64,000 nucleotides of DNA, taken from NCBI RefSeq assembly GCF_014647255.1, contig NZ_BMOV01000010.1, positions 1 through 64,000 of the forward strand, given 5' to 3'. Below, piece by piece: positions 55,993 to 63,269 of this stretch. The position numbers and the translations under genes were made by a program. The stretch is from Iodidimonas muriae. Lineage in GTDB: Bacteria; Pseudomonadota; Alphaproteobacteria; Sphingomonadales; Rhodothalassiaceae. The notes under the pieces are model-generated. The model was not told the origin of the DNA and did not search any database. It worked only from the letters and a program-made list of their open reading frames with translations. The number at the start of each line of letters is the position of its first letter. Positions within the stretch are counted from its first letter, which is position 1.

Positions 55993-56215
55993 GGAAGCCA
56001 CCCGGAAGCCACACCCGCTCGAAGGATGAAACCCACGCCAATTCAAAGCGTTAGGATGGCCCCTGAGGGTGGTTTCCGGAGTCCACTTGGAAGCCACCCC
56101 GGAAGCCAGCCAGCGGCCGAAATACGCGACAATTCAAAGCGTTATCCTGGACCCCAGGGGTGGCCTCCGGAGTCCAGCCCAGAGTCCACCGGGAATCCAC
56201 CACGGAAATCCACCT
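55993..56215. repeat. imperfect ~91-bp tandem repeat before the methyltransferases
   Basis: GGAAGCCACC (55993, 56089, and a variant at 56192), CAATTCAAAGCGTTA (56039 and 56130), and TCCGGAGTCCA (56076 and 56166) recur in the same order, with a period of about 90-96 bp. Each unit also holds an inverted pair GGAAGCCACC / GGTGGTTTCC or GGTGGCCTCC. The methyltransferase frame runs open across this array, but the repeats look regulatory or structural, not protein-coding. Confidence 0.6.
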
Positions 56216-56220
56216 CGATC

Positions 56221-57639
56221 ATGCACGATCTCCGTTTCCAGGCCTCGGCCATCGAGCAATGGCCGATCGAGAAGCTCGTCCCGTTTGCGGCGAACGCGCG
56301 GCTCCATTCCGAGCGGCAGGTGACGCTCTTGGCCGGCAGCCTTGCCGAATATGGCTGGCTGGTCCCGTGCCTGATCGACGGCGGCGGCGTGCTCATCGCC
56401 GGCCACGGCCGGGTGCTGGCGGCAAAGCAGCTCGGTCTTGAGACCGTGCCGGTGATCCGGGTCGAGCACCTGACCGAGGCCCAGGTCCGGGCCTACCGCA
56501 TCGCCGACAACAAGCTCACCGAAATCGGCGGCTGGGACGAGGACCTGCTCGCCGCCGAACTCAGGGCTCTCGACGATGAGAACCTTTCTCTCGATGGCCT
56601 CGGCTTCGAGGAGGCCGAACTCGACCGGCTGATGACGCTGCTCGACGAGGGTTCGGATACTTCGGTAGTTGATGCCATCGATCCGGCAGCGGGCGAGGAC
56701 AGCGAAACCGCCGACGACGTGCCCGAACCGGCGCGGGAGACGGTGACGCGGCCCGGCGATCTCTGGGTCATGGGCGGCCATCGCCTGCTCTGCGGCGACA
56801 GCACCGACGGTTCCGCCATTGCCCGGGTGATGGGCGATGACCGCGCGGCACTCCTCTTTACCAGCCCGCCTTACGGCAACCAGCGGAATTACACGACCGG
56901 CGGCATCGGCGACTGGGATGCCTTGATGCGTGGCGCCTTCGGTGCTCTCGATGCTGTCATGGCCGAGGACGGCCAAGTGCTGGTGAACCTCGGCCTCGTC
57001 CATCGCGACAATGAATGGCAGCCCTATTGGGAAGGCTGGATCGAATGGATGCGGGGCCGGGGCTGGCGTCGGTTCGGGTTCTATGTCTGGGACCAGGGGC
57101 CGGGCCTGCCGGGCGACTGGAACGGGCGGCTGGCGCCGAGCTTCGAGCTGTTGTTCCACTTCAACCGCGTCGCCCGCAAGCCGAACAAGATCGTCGCGTG
57201 CAAATGGGCCGGCCACATCAATGACGCCCATGGCGGCATGCGCGCGAAGGACGGCACCGTGGGTGAATGGACCCATGCCGGCCAGGGCGTGCAGGACATG
57301 CGCATCCCCGACAATGTCCTGCGCATCACCCGCCACAAGGCGCGCGGCATCGAGACCGAGCATCCGGCGGTGTTCCCGGTGGCGCTGCCCGAGTTCGTCA
57401 TGAACGCCTGGACGGACAAGGGCGACCTCGTGTTCGAGCCTTTCGCCGGGTCCGGCACCACTATCGTCGCCGGCGAGCGGGCGGGCCGGCATGTGCGCGC
57501 CCTCGAACTCGCGCCCGAATATGTCGACGTCGCCGCCCGGCGCTGGAACGCCCTCTATCCCGACCGGCCGGCAACCCTTGAGGACGGCGGCGGGTTCGAA
57601 GAGATCGCCGCGCGGCGCGGTGTCAGCGATGCCGCGTGA
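56221..57639 (+). CDS. ParB-N plus DNA methyltransferase fusion, SPPY type
   Basis: 472 residues. ParB/Srx-like N-terminal domain (IEKLVPFAANARLHSERQVTLLAGSLAEYGWLVPCLI, AGHGRVLAAKQLG, VRAYRIADNKLTEIGGW) followed by a methyltransferase with TSPPYG (near residue 213) and the SAM motif FAGSGTT (near 407). SPPY suggests N4-cytosine, though N6-adenine is possible. The start at 56221 is chosen because upstream codons lie in the repeat array; ribosome site is weak. Modifies phage DNA against host restriction. Confidence 0.85.
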   Translation: MHDLRFQASAIEQWPIEKLVPFAANARLHSERQVTLLAGSLAEYGWLVPCLIDGGGVLIAGHGRVLAAKQLGLETVPVIRVEHLTEAQVRAYRIADNKLTEIGGWDEDLLAAELRALDDENLSLDGLGFEEAELDRLMTLLDEGSDTSVVDAIDPAAGEDSETADDVPEPARETVTRPGDLWVMGGHRLLCGDSTDGSAIARVMGDDRAALLFTSPPYGNQRNYTTGGIGDWDALMRGAFGALDAVMAEDGQVLVNLGLVHRDNEWQPYWEGWIEWMRGRGWRRFGFYVWDQGPGLPGDWNGRLAPSFELLFHFNRVARKPNKIVACKWAGHINDAHGGMRAKDGTVGEWTHAGQGVQDMRIPDNVLRITRHKARGIETEHPAVFPVALPEFVMNAWTDKGDLVFEPFAGSGTTIVAGERAGRHVRALELAPEYVDVAARRWNALYPDRPATLEDGGGFEEIAARRGVSDAA

Positions 57640-58885
57640 CGGCTTGCACATCGAGCAATGGCCGATCGAGCGGCTTGCCGCCTATGCTGCCAACGCCCGA
57701 ACCCATTCGCCCGAGCAGGTGGCGCAGATCGCGGGCTCGATCGCCGAGTTCGGCTTCAACGTCCCCTGCCTCGTCGACGAGCATGGCGTGCTGATCGCGG
57801 GCCATGGACGGCTCCTGGCGGCGCAGCGACTGGGCTTGACCCAAGCGCCGGTGATCCGGCTCGGCCATCTGACCGACGCCCAGGTCCGCGCCTTCCGCAT
57901 CGCCGACAATCAGATCGCCCTCAATGCCGGCTGGGACGAGGCGCTGCTGGCGGCCGAACTGGAACGGCTCAAGGACGACGCCTTTGATCTCGACCTGCTC
58001 GGCTTCGGCGAGGACGAGCTCGACCGCCTGCTCGACGGCCTGGAGGACACGGACGGTGCGCCAGATGACGAGGACGAAATCCCCGAGCCGCCGGCCGAGC
58101 CGGTCACCCGTCCCGGAGATTTGTGGCGGCTCGGCGAGCATCGGCTGTTGTGCGGCGACGCCACCGTGGCCGACGATGTCGCACGGCTCATGGTCGGCGG
58201 GCGGCCGCACCTGATGGTGACGGACCCGCCCTACGGGGTCGAATACGACCCCTCCTGGCGCAACGAGGCCGGCGTCTCGGCGACCGCGCGCACGGGCCGG
58301 GTTTCGAACGACGACCGCGCCGACTGGCGCGCGGCCTGGGCGCTGTTCCCCGGCGATGTCGCCTATGTCTGGCACGCCGGGGTACACGCGCGCACCGTCG
58401 CCGAGAGCCTCGAGGCCCGCGGCTTCGCGGTGCGTGCCCAGATCATCTGGGCGAAGCCTCGCTTCGTGCTCGGCCGTGGCGATTATCACTGGCAGCACGA
58501 ACCCTGCTTCTACGCGGTCAGGAAAAGTACGACCGGCCACTGGCAGGGCGCGCGCGACCAGTCGACGTTGTGGTCCATCGGAAATGGCGACGAGGACGCC
58601 GCCACCGTGCACGGCACGCAAAAGCCGGTCGAATGCATGCGCCGGCCGATCGTCAACAACAGCGCCAGGGGCGACGCCGTCTACGAGCCCTTCGCCGGTT
58701 CGGGCTCTACCGTCATCGCCGCGGAGACCGTCGGCCGGCGCTGCCTCGCGATGGAGATCGACCCCGCCTATGTCGATGTCACGGTGGATCGTTGGCAGCG
58801 CTTCACCGGTCGGACGGCTGTTCTTGACGGAACCGGCGCGACATTCGCCGAACTCGCCGCCACGCGATTTCGGGACCGTGCATGA
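57629..58885 (+). CDS. ParB-N plus DNA methyltransferase fusion, DPPY type
   Basis: 418 residues from ATG 57629, overlapping the previous gene by 11 nt. Same order as its neighbour: ParB-like domain (IERLAAYAANARTHSPEQVAQIAGSIAEFGFNVPCLV, AGHGRLLAAQRLG, VRAFRIADNQIALNAGW), then DPPYGVEYDP (about residue 198) and FAGSGST (about 354). DPPY is typical of N6-adenine methyltransferases. The two are clear paralogues with diverged catalytic motifs and probably different targets. Confidence 0.86.
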   Translation: MPRDGLHIEQWPIERLAAYAANARTHSPEQVAQIAGSIAEFGFNVPCLVDEHGVLIAGHGRLLAAQRLGLTQAPVIRLGHLTDAQVRAFRIADNQIALNAGWDEALLAAELERLKDDAFDLDLLGFGEDELDRLLDGLEDTDGAPDDEDEIPEPPAEPVTRPGDLWRLGEHRLLCGDATVADDVARLMVGGRPHLMVTDPPYGVEYDPSWRNEAGVSATARTGRVSNDDRADWRAAWALFPGDVAYVWHAGVHARTVAESLEARGFAVRAQIIWAKPRFVLGRGDYHWQHEPCFYAVRKSTTGHWQGARDQSTLWSIGNGDEDAATVHGTQKPVECMRRPIVNNSARGDAVYEPFAGSGSTVIAAETVGRRCLAMEIDPAYVDVTVDRWQRFTGRTAVLDGTGATFAELAATRFRDRA

Positions 58886-60098
58886 CCTGGCTTTACATGC
58901 CGCCGGAAGCGATCCGGGCGGCGGAACGGATCGCCTGTACGGGCTCTCCCTCTGCGCCGGGGCCGGCGGTCTCGATCTCGCCCTGCACATCGCCTGCCCC
59001 GGATACCGCACTGTGGGTTACGTCGAGCGGGAAGCCTATGCCGCGGCCGTGCTCGTGGCGCGGATGGAAGACGCGGCCCTGGATCCGGCTGTTGTCTGGG
59101 ACGACGTTGGAACCTTCGATGGCCGCCCTTGGCGCGGCGGCGTGGACATCCTCGCTGCGGGCTATCCGTGCCAGCCATTCTCGGTCGCCGGGCGGCGGCT
59201 CGGCGCGGCCGACCCGCGCCACCTCTGGCCGCATGTCGCGCGCGTTACGGCCGAGTGCGAGCCGCCCTTCGTCTTCCTCGAAAATGTCGCCCATCATCTG
59301 CGCCTCGGATTTCCCGAGGTCGCCGGAGACCTGGTCGGCATGGGCTACCGCCTTGCGGCGGGACTGTTCACGGCGGCGGAAGTCGGCGCGCCCCACAAGC
59401 GCGAGCGGCTCTTCATCCTCGCCATCCGTGAAGGCGACATCCTGGCCGACCCCGCGCGCCTGCTCGGGGGCCCGCTCGAGTGGCGGCAATCGGACGGAAA
59501 TGCTGCGGCTCTGGCCGACGCCTCGGGCGAGCGCCAACGAGAACCGGCAAACGAAGCCGACACCGTCGCAGGCGGCGGGCCGGCATGGGATGAACCTCGC
59601 GACGGCGTCAGCGCTGTGGCCGACGCCGCAGACCGACAGTTTTCGGAGCCGGAGTGGCGAGCGAAAGTCCGAGAAGGGTCTGGACCGGATGGCGCGGGAC
59701 TGGCCGACGCCGATGGCGAACGACGGCTGCAAGCCGAGCGCGGGCAACCGCAAGGCGGCCGATCTGACCCACGCCAGCCGCATGTGGATGACGCCGACGA
59801 CGCGGGATTACAAGGACGGCGCGACCAGCCTTGCGAACACGCCGGTGAACGGGCTGCTTGGCCGCCAGGTCCTGACGACCGCGCCGGCTGGGACCGATAT
59901 CTCCGGTCAGCGCCGGACCTTGAACCCGCTGTTCGTCGAGGCGCTGATGGGCTGGCCGATGGGTTGGACGGACCCCGGACCGCTGCCGCGCTCCAGTGGC
60001 GGGTGGACCGGCTCCGGCTTTGCGGCAACGGAGTGGTCCCGCTGGCGGCGGCGCATGCGCTGCGAACTCTCGCGGCTGAACTGTCGTCCGATGGGTGA
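58878..60098 (+). CDS. dcm: C5-cytosine DNA methyltransferase
   Basis: 406 residues from GTG 58878, overlapping the previous stop by 8 nt. Motif I LSLCAGAGGLDLAL (about 24-37), motif IV GYPCQPFS with catalytic Cys (95-102), motif VI FLENV (133-137), motif VIII HKRERLFI (173-180), motif X LCGNGVVPLAAA (381-392). Between VIII and X lies a variable target-recognition region of low complexity (Ala/Asp/Arg). That stretch is also open in the +1 frame with its own plausible motifs. Confidence 0.85.
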   Translation: MHDLALHAAGSDPGGGTDRLYGLSLCAGAGGLDLALHIACPGYRTVGYVEREAYAAAVLVARMEDAALDPAVVWDDVGTFDGRPWRGGVDILAAGYPCQPFSVAGRRLGAADPRHLWPHVARVTAECEPPFVFLENVAHHLRLGFPEVAGDLVGMGYRLAAGLFTAAEVGAPHKRERLFILAIREGDILADPARLLGGPLEWRQSDGNAAALADASGERQREPANEADTVAGGGPAWDEPRDGVSAVADAADRQFSEPEWRAKVREGSGPDGAGLADADGERRLQAERGQPQGGRSDPRQPHVDDADDAGLQGRRDQPCEHAGERAAWPPGPDDRAGWDRYLRSAPDLEPAVRRGADGLADGLDGPRTAAALQWRVDRLRLCGNGVVPLAAAHALRTLAAELSSDG

Positions 60099-60114
60099 GC
60101 GGGCGATGACGTGA
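59500..60114 (+). other. alternative +1 reading frame inside dcm
   Basis: A 204-residue frame from ATG 59500, overlapping the variable part of dcm. It repeats WPTP (LWPTPRA, LWPTPQT, DWPTPMA) and has the ending RTLNPLFVEALMGWPMGWT, which I know from C-terminal parts of phage cytosine methyltransferases. WPTP in this frame equals LADA in the dcm frame, so both families may come from one DNA sequence. Could be a separate protein, a frameshift product or a remnant; high GC alone keeps many frames open. Confidence 0.4.
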
Positions 60115-60239
60115 GGCGGTACCCGCGGATAACGAAACGATCCAATTTCGCCGAAAACAGCAACGAAATGATCGAGTTATCGCTTGGCTCCGGGCCCGCG
60201 CAGCGCGTGTATGGGACCACGCAATCGATGGAGATTCCC

Positions 60240-60461
60240 ATGCGCGAACGCCCCGACAACAGCCAGCCCCTCGACGCCTTCATCGCCAGGAAGGCCGAGA
60301 TCGACACGATGCTCGACCGGCTCAAGACCCTGAGCGACGACCATTTCGACACATCCCCCGAGGAGGTCAACTGGGGGCACGTCGGGACGCTGTCCCACTA
60401 CGCCGAGCTTCTTAAGCGCATCACGGACGCCGCCTTCCATGAGGGCGAGCACGCCTTGTAA
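60240..60461 (+). CDS. conserved small phage protein
   Basis: 73 residues: SQPLDAFIARKAEIDTMLDRLKTLSDDHFDTSPEEVNWGHVGTLSHYAELLKRITDAAFHEGEHA, helical. ATG 60240 is preceded by GGAG; ATG 60228 is also in frame. It occurs in many related prophages near methyltransferases. No function known. Confidence 0.7.
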   Translation: MRERPDNSQPLDAFIARKAEIDTMLDRLKTLSDDHFDTSPEEVNWGHVGTLSHYAELLKRITDAAFHEGEHAL

Positions 60462-60534
60462 GCGGCACCGCGTCCGCCAACGCCTTGACCCTCCGAAGCC
60501 TCGGCGAAGGAGGGCGGGGCTCGGGGCAGTAGAA

Positions 60535-60555
60535 GGGCCGGGATGGTCCCGGCCC
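60535..60555. repeat. 9-bp perfect hairpin before the DUF3489 gene
   Basis: GGGCCGGGA-TGG-TCCCGGCCC, 23 bp before the start at 60578. GC-rich and without a T-tract, so a weak terminator, RNA stabiliser or translation-control hairpin are all possible. Confidence 0.5.
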
Positions 60556-60577
60556 CTTCCAAACAGGGAACTGCCCG

Positions 60578-61207
60578 ATGACCATCAAACTTTCCGACAC
60601 GCAGCTCGTCATCCTGTCGGCCGCCTGCCAGCGCGACGACCGGAGCATCCTGCCGCTGCCCGCCAACCTCAAGGGCGGGGCGGCGAGCAAGGTGATCGAC
60701 AGCCTGATCGCCAAGGGCCTGATTGAACAGGCCGTCGCCAAGCGCGGCGACCCGATCTGGCGCGAGTCCGGCGACGGTGAGGGCATCACCTTCGTCGCCA
60801 CCGATGCGGCGTTTGCGGCCTTGGGTATTGAGGTCGACGACGTTCCCAGCGACGCCGACACGGGCGCCACGGGCCTTCGCCGCGCCGTAGCGGCTTCGGC
60901 CGCGCAGGCGGGGCGCGACGACGAGACCGCCGGCAGCCATGACGCCACGGGCGGGGAACCCACGCCGACGGTGCCCAAGACGGCACCGGCGCGCAAGATG
61001 CGCGAGGGCAGCAAGCAGGCGCAGCTGATCGCCATGCTCCAGCGCCCCGAAGGCGCCAGCATCGCGGAGATCGTCGCCGCCTTCGGCTGGCAGCGGCACA
61101 CGGTGCGCGGCGCAATCGCCGGGGCGCTGAAGAAGAAGCTCGGCCTCGAGGTGACCTCCGAAAAGGTCGAGGGGCGGGGCCGCGTCTATCGCCTCCTTCA
61201 AGCGTGA
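60578..61207 (+). CDS. DUF3489 family protein
   Basis: 209 residues. An N-terminal helical domain (LSDTQLVILSAACQRDDRSILPLP) resembling a winged helix, a disordered Ala/Asp/Thr-rich middle, and the DUF3489 domain at the C-terminus: REGSKQAQLIAMLQRPEGASIAEIVAAFGWQRHTVRGAIAGALKKKLGLEV, again an HTH-like motif. A frequent phage gene of unknown role, likely DNA-binding. Confidence 0.85.
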   Translation: MTIKLSDTQLVILSAACQRDDRSILPLPANLKGGAASKVIDSLIAKGLIEQAVAKRGDPIWRESGDGEGITFVATDAAFAALGIEVDDVPSDADTGATGLRRAVAASAAQAGRDDETAGSHDATGGEPTPTVPKTAPARKMREGSKQAQLIAMLQRPEGASIAEIVAAFGWQRHTVRGAIAGALKKKLGLEVTSEKVEGRGRVYRLLQA

Positions 61208-61219
61208 AGGAGGCGGGCG

Positions 61220-61441
61220 ATGAAAATCATCAAAGTGTCCGACGCCACCTATCGCGCCATCGCCGAGGCGGCGGTTCTTCCTTTCCGCTCGACGGGGACC
61301 CGCCAGCCGGACGGGACGTGGCTGGTGCCCATTGAAGACGATAACTGGGAGCGGATCGAAGCGCATCGGCTGCCGGGCGAAACCGATGACGACACCATCC
61401 AGCGGGTCATCCACGTCAATCGCGGGCGGCCGCTGAACTGA
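61220..61441 (+). CDS. conserved small protein after DUF3489
   Basis: 73 residues: MKIIKVSDATYRAIAEAAVLPFRSTGTRQPDGTWLVPIEDDNWERIEAHRLPGETDDDTIQRVI. Strand-helix-strand with acidic turns; resembles an antitoxin-like or small regulatory protein common after DUF3489. Twelve nt from the preceding stop. Confidence 0.7.
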   Translation: MKIIKVSDATYRAIAEAAVLPFRSTGTRQPDGTWLVPIEDDNWERIEAHRLPGETDDDTIQRVIHVNRGRPLN

Positions 61442-61459
61442 ACCATCGATGACACCATG

Positions 61460-61483
61460 CCGCCGGGCTCTCGGGCCCGGCGG
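61460..61483. terminator. possible hairpin terminator before the packaging genes
   Basis: CCGCCGGGC-TCTCGG-GCCCGGCGG, a perfect 9-bp stem after the last replication-module gene. No T-run follows, so at best a factor-assisted or weak terminator. Confidence 0.4.
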
Positions 61484-61524
61484 TGCGCGTTCGAGCGCCC
61501 TCTATCCAAGGGACGGGTTACCCC

Positions 61525-61608
61525 ATGCCGGGCATGAGCGAACGGCAATATGCCGCCCATGCGGGCATCTCGCGCGGCGCGGTGCAGAGGGCTGACAAAA
61601 CAACCTAA
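61525..61608 (+). pseudogene. 5' remnant of the terminase small-subunit gene
   Basis: ATG 61525 opens MPGMSERQYAAHAGISRGAVQ, identical from codon 3 to codon 21 to the start of the intact gene at 62703, then diverges into RADKTT and a TAA. The remnant ends where an inserted cassette begins, so the intact copy downstream seems to have been restored by the insertion. Confidence 0.8.
61529..61588 (+). repeat. 60-bp direct repeat, left copy
   Basis: Identical, base for base, to 62707-62766. Together the two copies flank a 1118-bp cassette carrying one gene and cover the first codons of the terminase small-subunit gene. Confidence 0.9.
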
Positions 61609-61610
61609 TC

Positions 61611-61644
61611 ACTAGCGTTTCCATGTTGGAAACGTGGTGCTAGT
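61611..61644. promoter_or_regulatory. nested palindrome upstream of the cassette gene
   Basis: ACTAG-CGTTTCC-ATGTT-GGAAACG, five further bases, then CTAGT: perfect 7-bp inner arms, 5-bp outer arms and a bulge. It starts 22 bp inside the cassette and ends 33 bp before the GTG at 61678, so it may be an operator, or a recognition site used in cassette insertion. Confidence 0.5.
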
Positions 61645-61677
61645 ACTTACACAAACGAAAGCGGGAGGGGGGGCGGA

Positions 61678-62607
61678 GTGAGCAGATCTTCGTTCAGGGT
61701 GGCCTTTGAAGGTGAGCCATTTGCGGAAGGTGAGATCGATGTCAACGACCTCGCCCCCGCACTGCTCGCCCTCGGCGACGTCATTCAGGCAGCGAACCGC
61801 GCCCTCAACGGGGGGCGAGTTCACGCGCGCCTAAAGCTCCGCGCCACAAATGAGGGCAGCTTTGAAGCCCTTCTTAGCATCGACGTCTCTATGGTCGATG
61901 CGATTCGGGACATACTCGATGCCGTCGCCGAAAGCCCGGACCGTGTTGTAGCTGCCGACCAGCTTCTCGACCTCCTTATCAAGGGGGGGACCATTCTTGG
62001 AGTCTCCCTGACGAGCCTGTTTGGGGCTGTCAAACTGCTGCGAGGCCGTCGACCCGATAAGGTTGAGGATCGCGGTGATGGTATGACCTCCATAACGGTC
62101 AATCAGACCACCATCATCGTCGACAAAAGGACGGTTGATTTGCTTGAGAATCTGCCCACACGCGAAGCGCTTGAGGACTTCGGCAGCAAGGCCCTCGGAG
62201 TTCCGGGTGTGACTTCGCTAAAGATCGGCGAGAAGGGTTCCGAGGACGAACTCGTGCTGACGGCTAACGACCGATCTGCGTTTAAGGTTCCTGAACCCGT
62301 CGACGAAGAACCGCAAATCGATGTGATGGAGCGCGAGGTCTGGCTGAAGATCGTCACCTCACATTTCCGCGACGGCTACAAGTGGCGATTTACGGATGGC
62401 GGTGACAAGCCGTTCACAGCCGATATGGAAGATGCCGAATTTCTCAATCAAGCACTGGAGGGCAAGATAGCGCTGTCCGCCAACGACACGCTGCGCTGCC
62501 AAATTCGTGAAGAGCAGAAACTGACGTCAGCCGGCCTGACCAAAGAGGTCAAGGTCGTGAAAGTCATTGAGCATATCCCAGGCGCGAAGCAGTTCCGCCT
62601 CCTCTGA
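61678..62607 (+). CDS. cassette (cargo) gene of unknown function
   Basis: 309 residues from GTG 61678, preceded by GGGAGG and GGCGG. N-terminal half: FRVAFEGEPFAEGEIDVNDLAPALLALGDVIQAANRALNGGRVHARLKLRATNEGSFEALLSIDVS, then a hydrophobic stretch GGTILGVSLTSLFGAVKLL (possible membrane contact) and an acidic, beta-rich C-terminal half (EVWLKIVTSHFRDGYKWRFTDGGDKPF). I recall similar hypothetical proteins from scattered bacteria but no function. Less GC-rich than the flanking phage genes. As a lone insert in a phage, a defence or superinfection role is possible but not shown. Confidence 0.7.
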   Translation: MSRSSFRVAFEGEPFAEGEIDVNDLAPALLALGDVIQAANRALNGGRVHARLKLRATNEGSFEALLSIDVSMVDAIRDILDAVAESPDRVVAADQLLDLLIKGGTILGVSLTSLFGAVKLLRGRRPDKVEDRGDGMTSITVNQTTIIVDKRTVDLLENLPTREALEDFGSKALGVPGVTSLKIGEKGSEDELVLTANDRSAFKVPEPVDEEPQIDVMEREVWLKIVTSHFRDGYKWRFTDGGDKPFTADMEDAEFLNQALEGKIALSANDTLRCQIREEQKLTSAGLTKEVKVVKVIEHIPGAKQFRLL

Positions 62608-62702
62608 GAGGGAAGCTCCCGCTCCGGTAGGCTTGGAGGCTCTGTGTGAGGTTGCCAGCTGGTGGCGGCTATCGTTAACTCGTTGTTCCTTTGGGAAGCT
62701 AT

Positions 62703-63269
62703 ATGTCGGGCATGAGCGAACGGCAATATGCCGCCCATGCGGGCATCTCGCGCGGCGCGGTGCAGAAGGCGAAGGCGGCCGGACGGCTGGTGTTGCTCGC
62801 CGACGGCAGCATCGACGCCGCCGCGTCGGATCGTCGCCGCGCCGCCGCCACCGATCCCGCCAAGCGGGGTGCCAGGCCAGCCTTAAGCGCCGCCGGAGGG
62901 TCCGAGATGAAGCCGGTCGCCGAGGCGGCCCTCGGCTCGGTGCGGGAGATGCTCAAGGAACACGGCCTGCCGTCAAACCGGATCAGCTTCGTCGAGGCCC
63001 GCACCGCGCATGAGATCGCCAAGGCGCATCTGACGCGGCTCCGTCTCCAGGAGCGCCGGGGCGAACTCGTCGACCGCGCCGGCGCGACGGGCCTGGTGTT
63101 CCGGCTGGCGCGGCAGGAGCGCGACGCCTGGATCAATTGGCCGGCGCGGGTCGCGGCGCTGATGGCGGCCGAGCTCGGGGTCGAGGCGCACGCCATGCAG
63201 AGAGTTCTGGAGGCCCATGTCCGCGCCCACCTCGCCGAGCTCGCCGAGGTCCGCCCCGAGTTCCGATAA
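62703..63269 (+). CDS. terminase small subunit (Nu1-like)
   Basis: 188 residues from ATG 62703. The N-terminal HTH (MSERQYAAHAGISRGAVQKAKAAGRLVLLADGSIDAAAS) is of the DNA-packaging Nu1 type, followed by a long helical region (SVREMLKEHGLPSNRISFVEARTAHEIAKAHLTRLRLQERRGELVDRAG). It recognises phage DNA ends. Its first codons are duplicated at 61525. Confidence 0.8.
   Translation: MSGMSERQYAAHAGISRGAVQKAKAAGRLVLLADGSIDAAASDRRRAAATDPAKRGARPALSAAGGSEMKPVAEAALGSVREMLKEHGLPSNRISFVEARTAHEIAKAHLTRLRLQERRGELVDRAGATGLVFRLARQERDAWINWPARVAALMAAELGVEAHAMQRVLEAHVRAHLAELAEVRPEFR

Noticed and set aside
56134-57651. 505-codon minus-strand frame opposite the first methyltransferase
   Set aside because: The plus strand encodes intact ParB and SPPY methyltransferase motifs; the opposite frame shows none.
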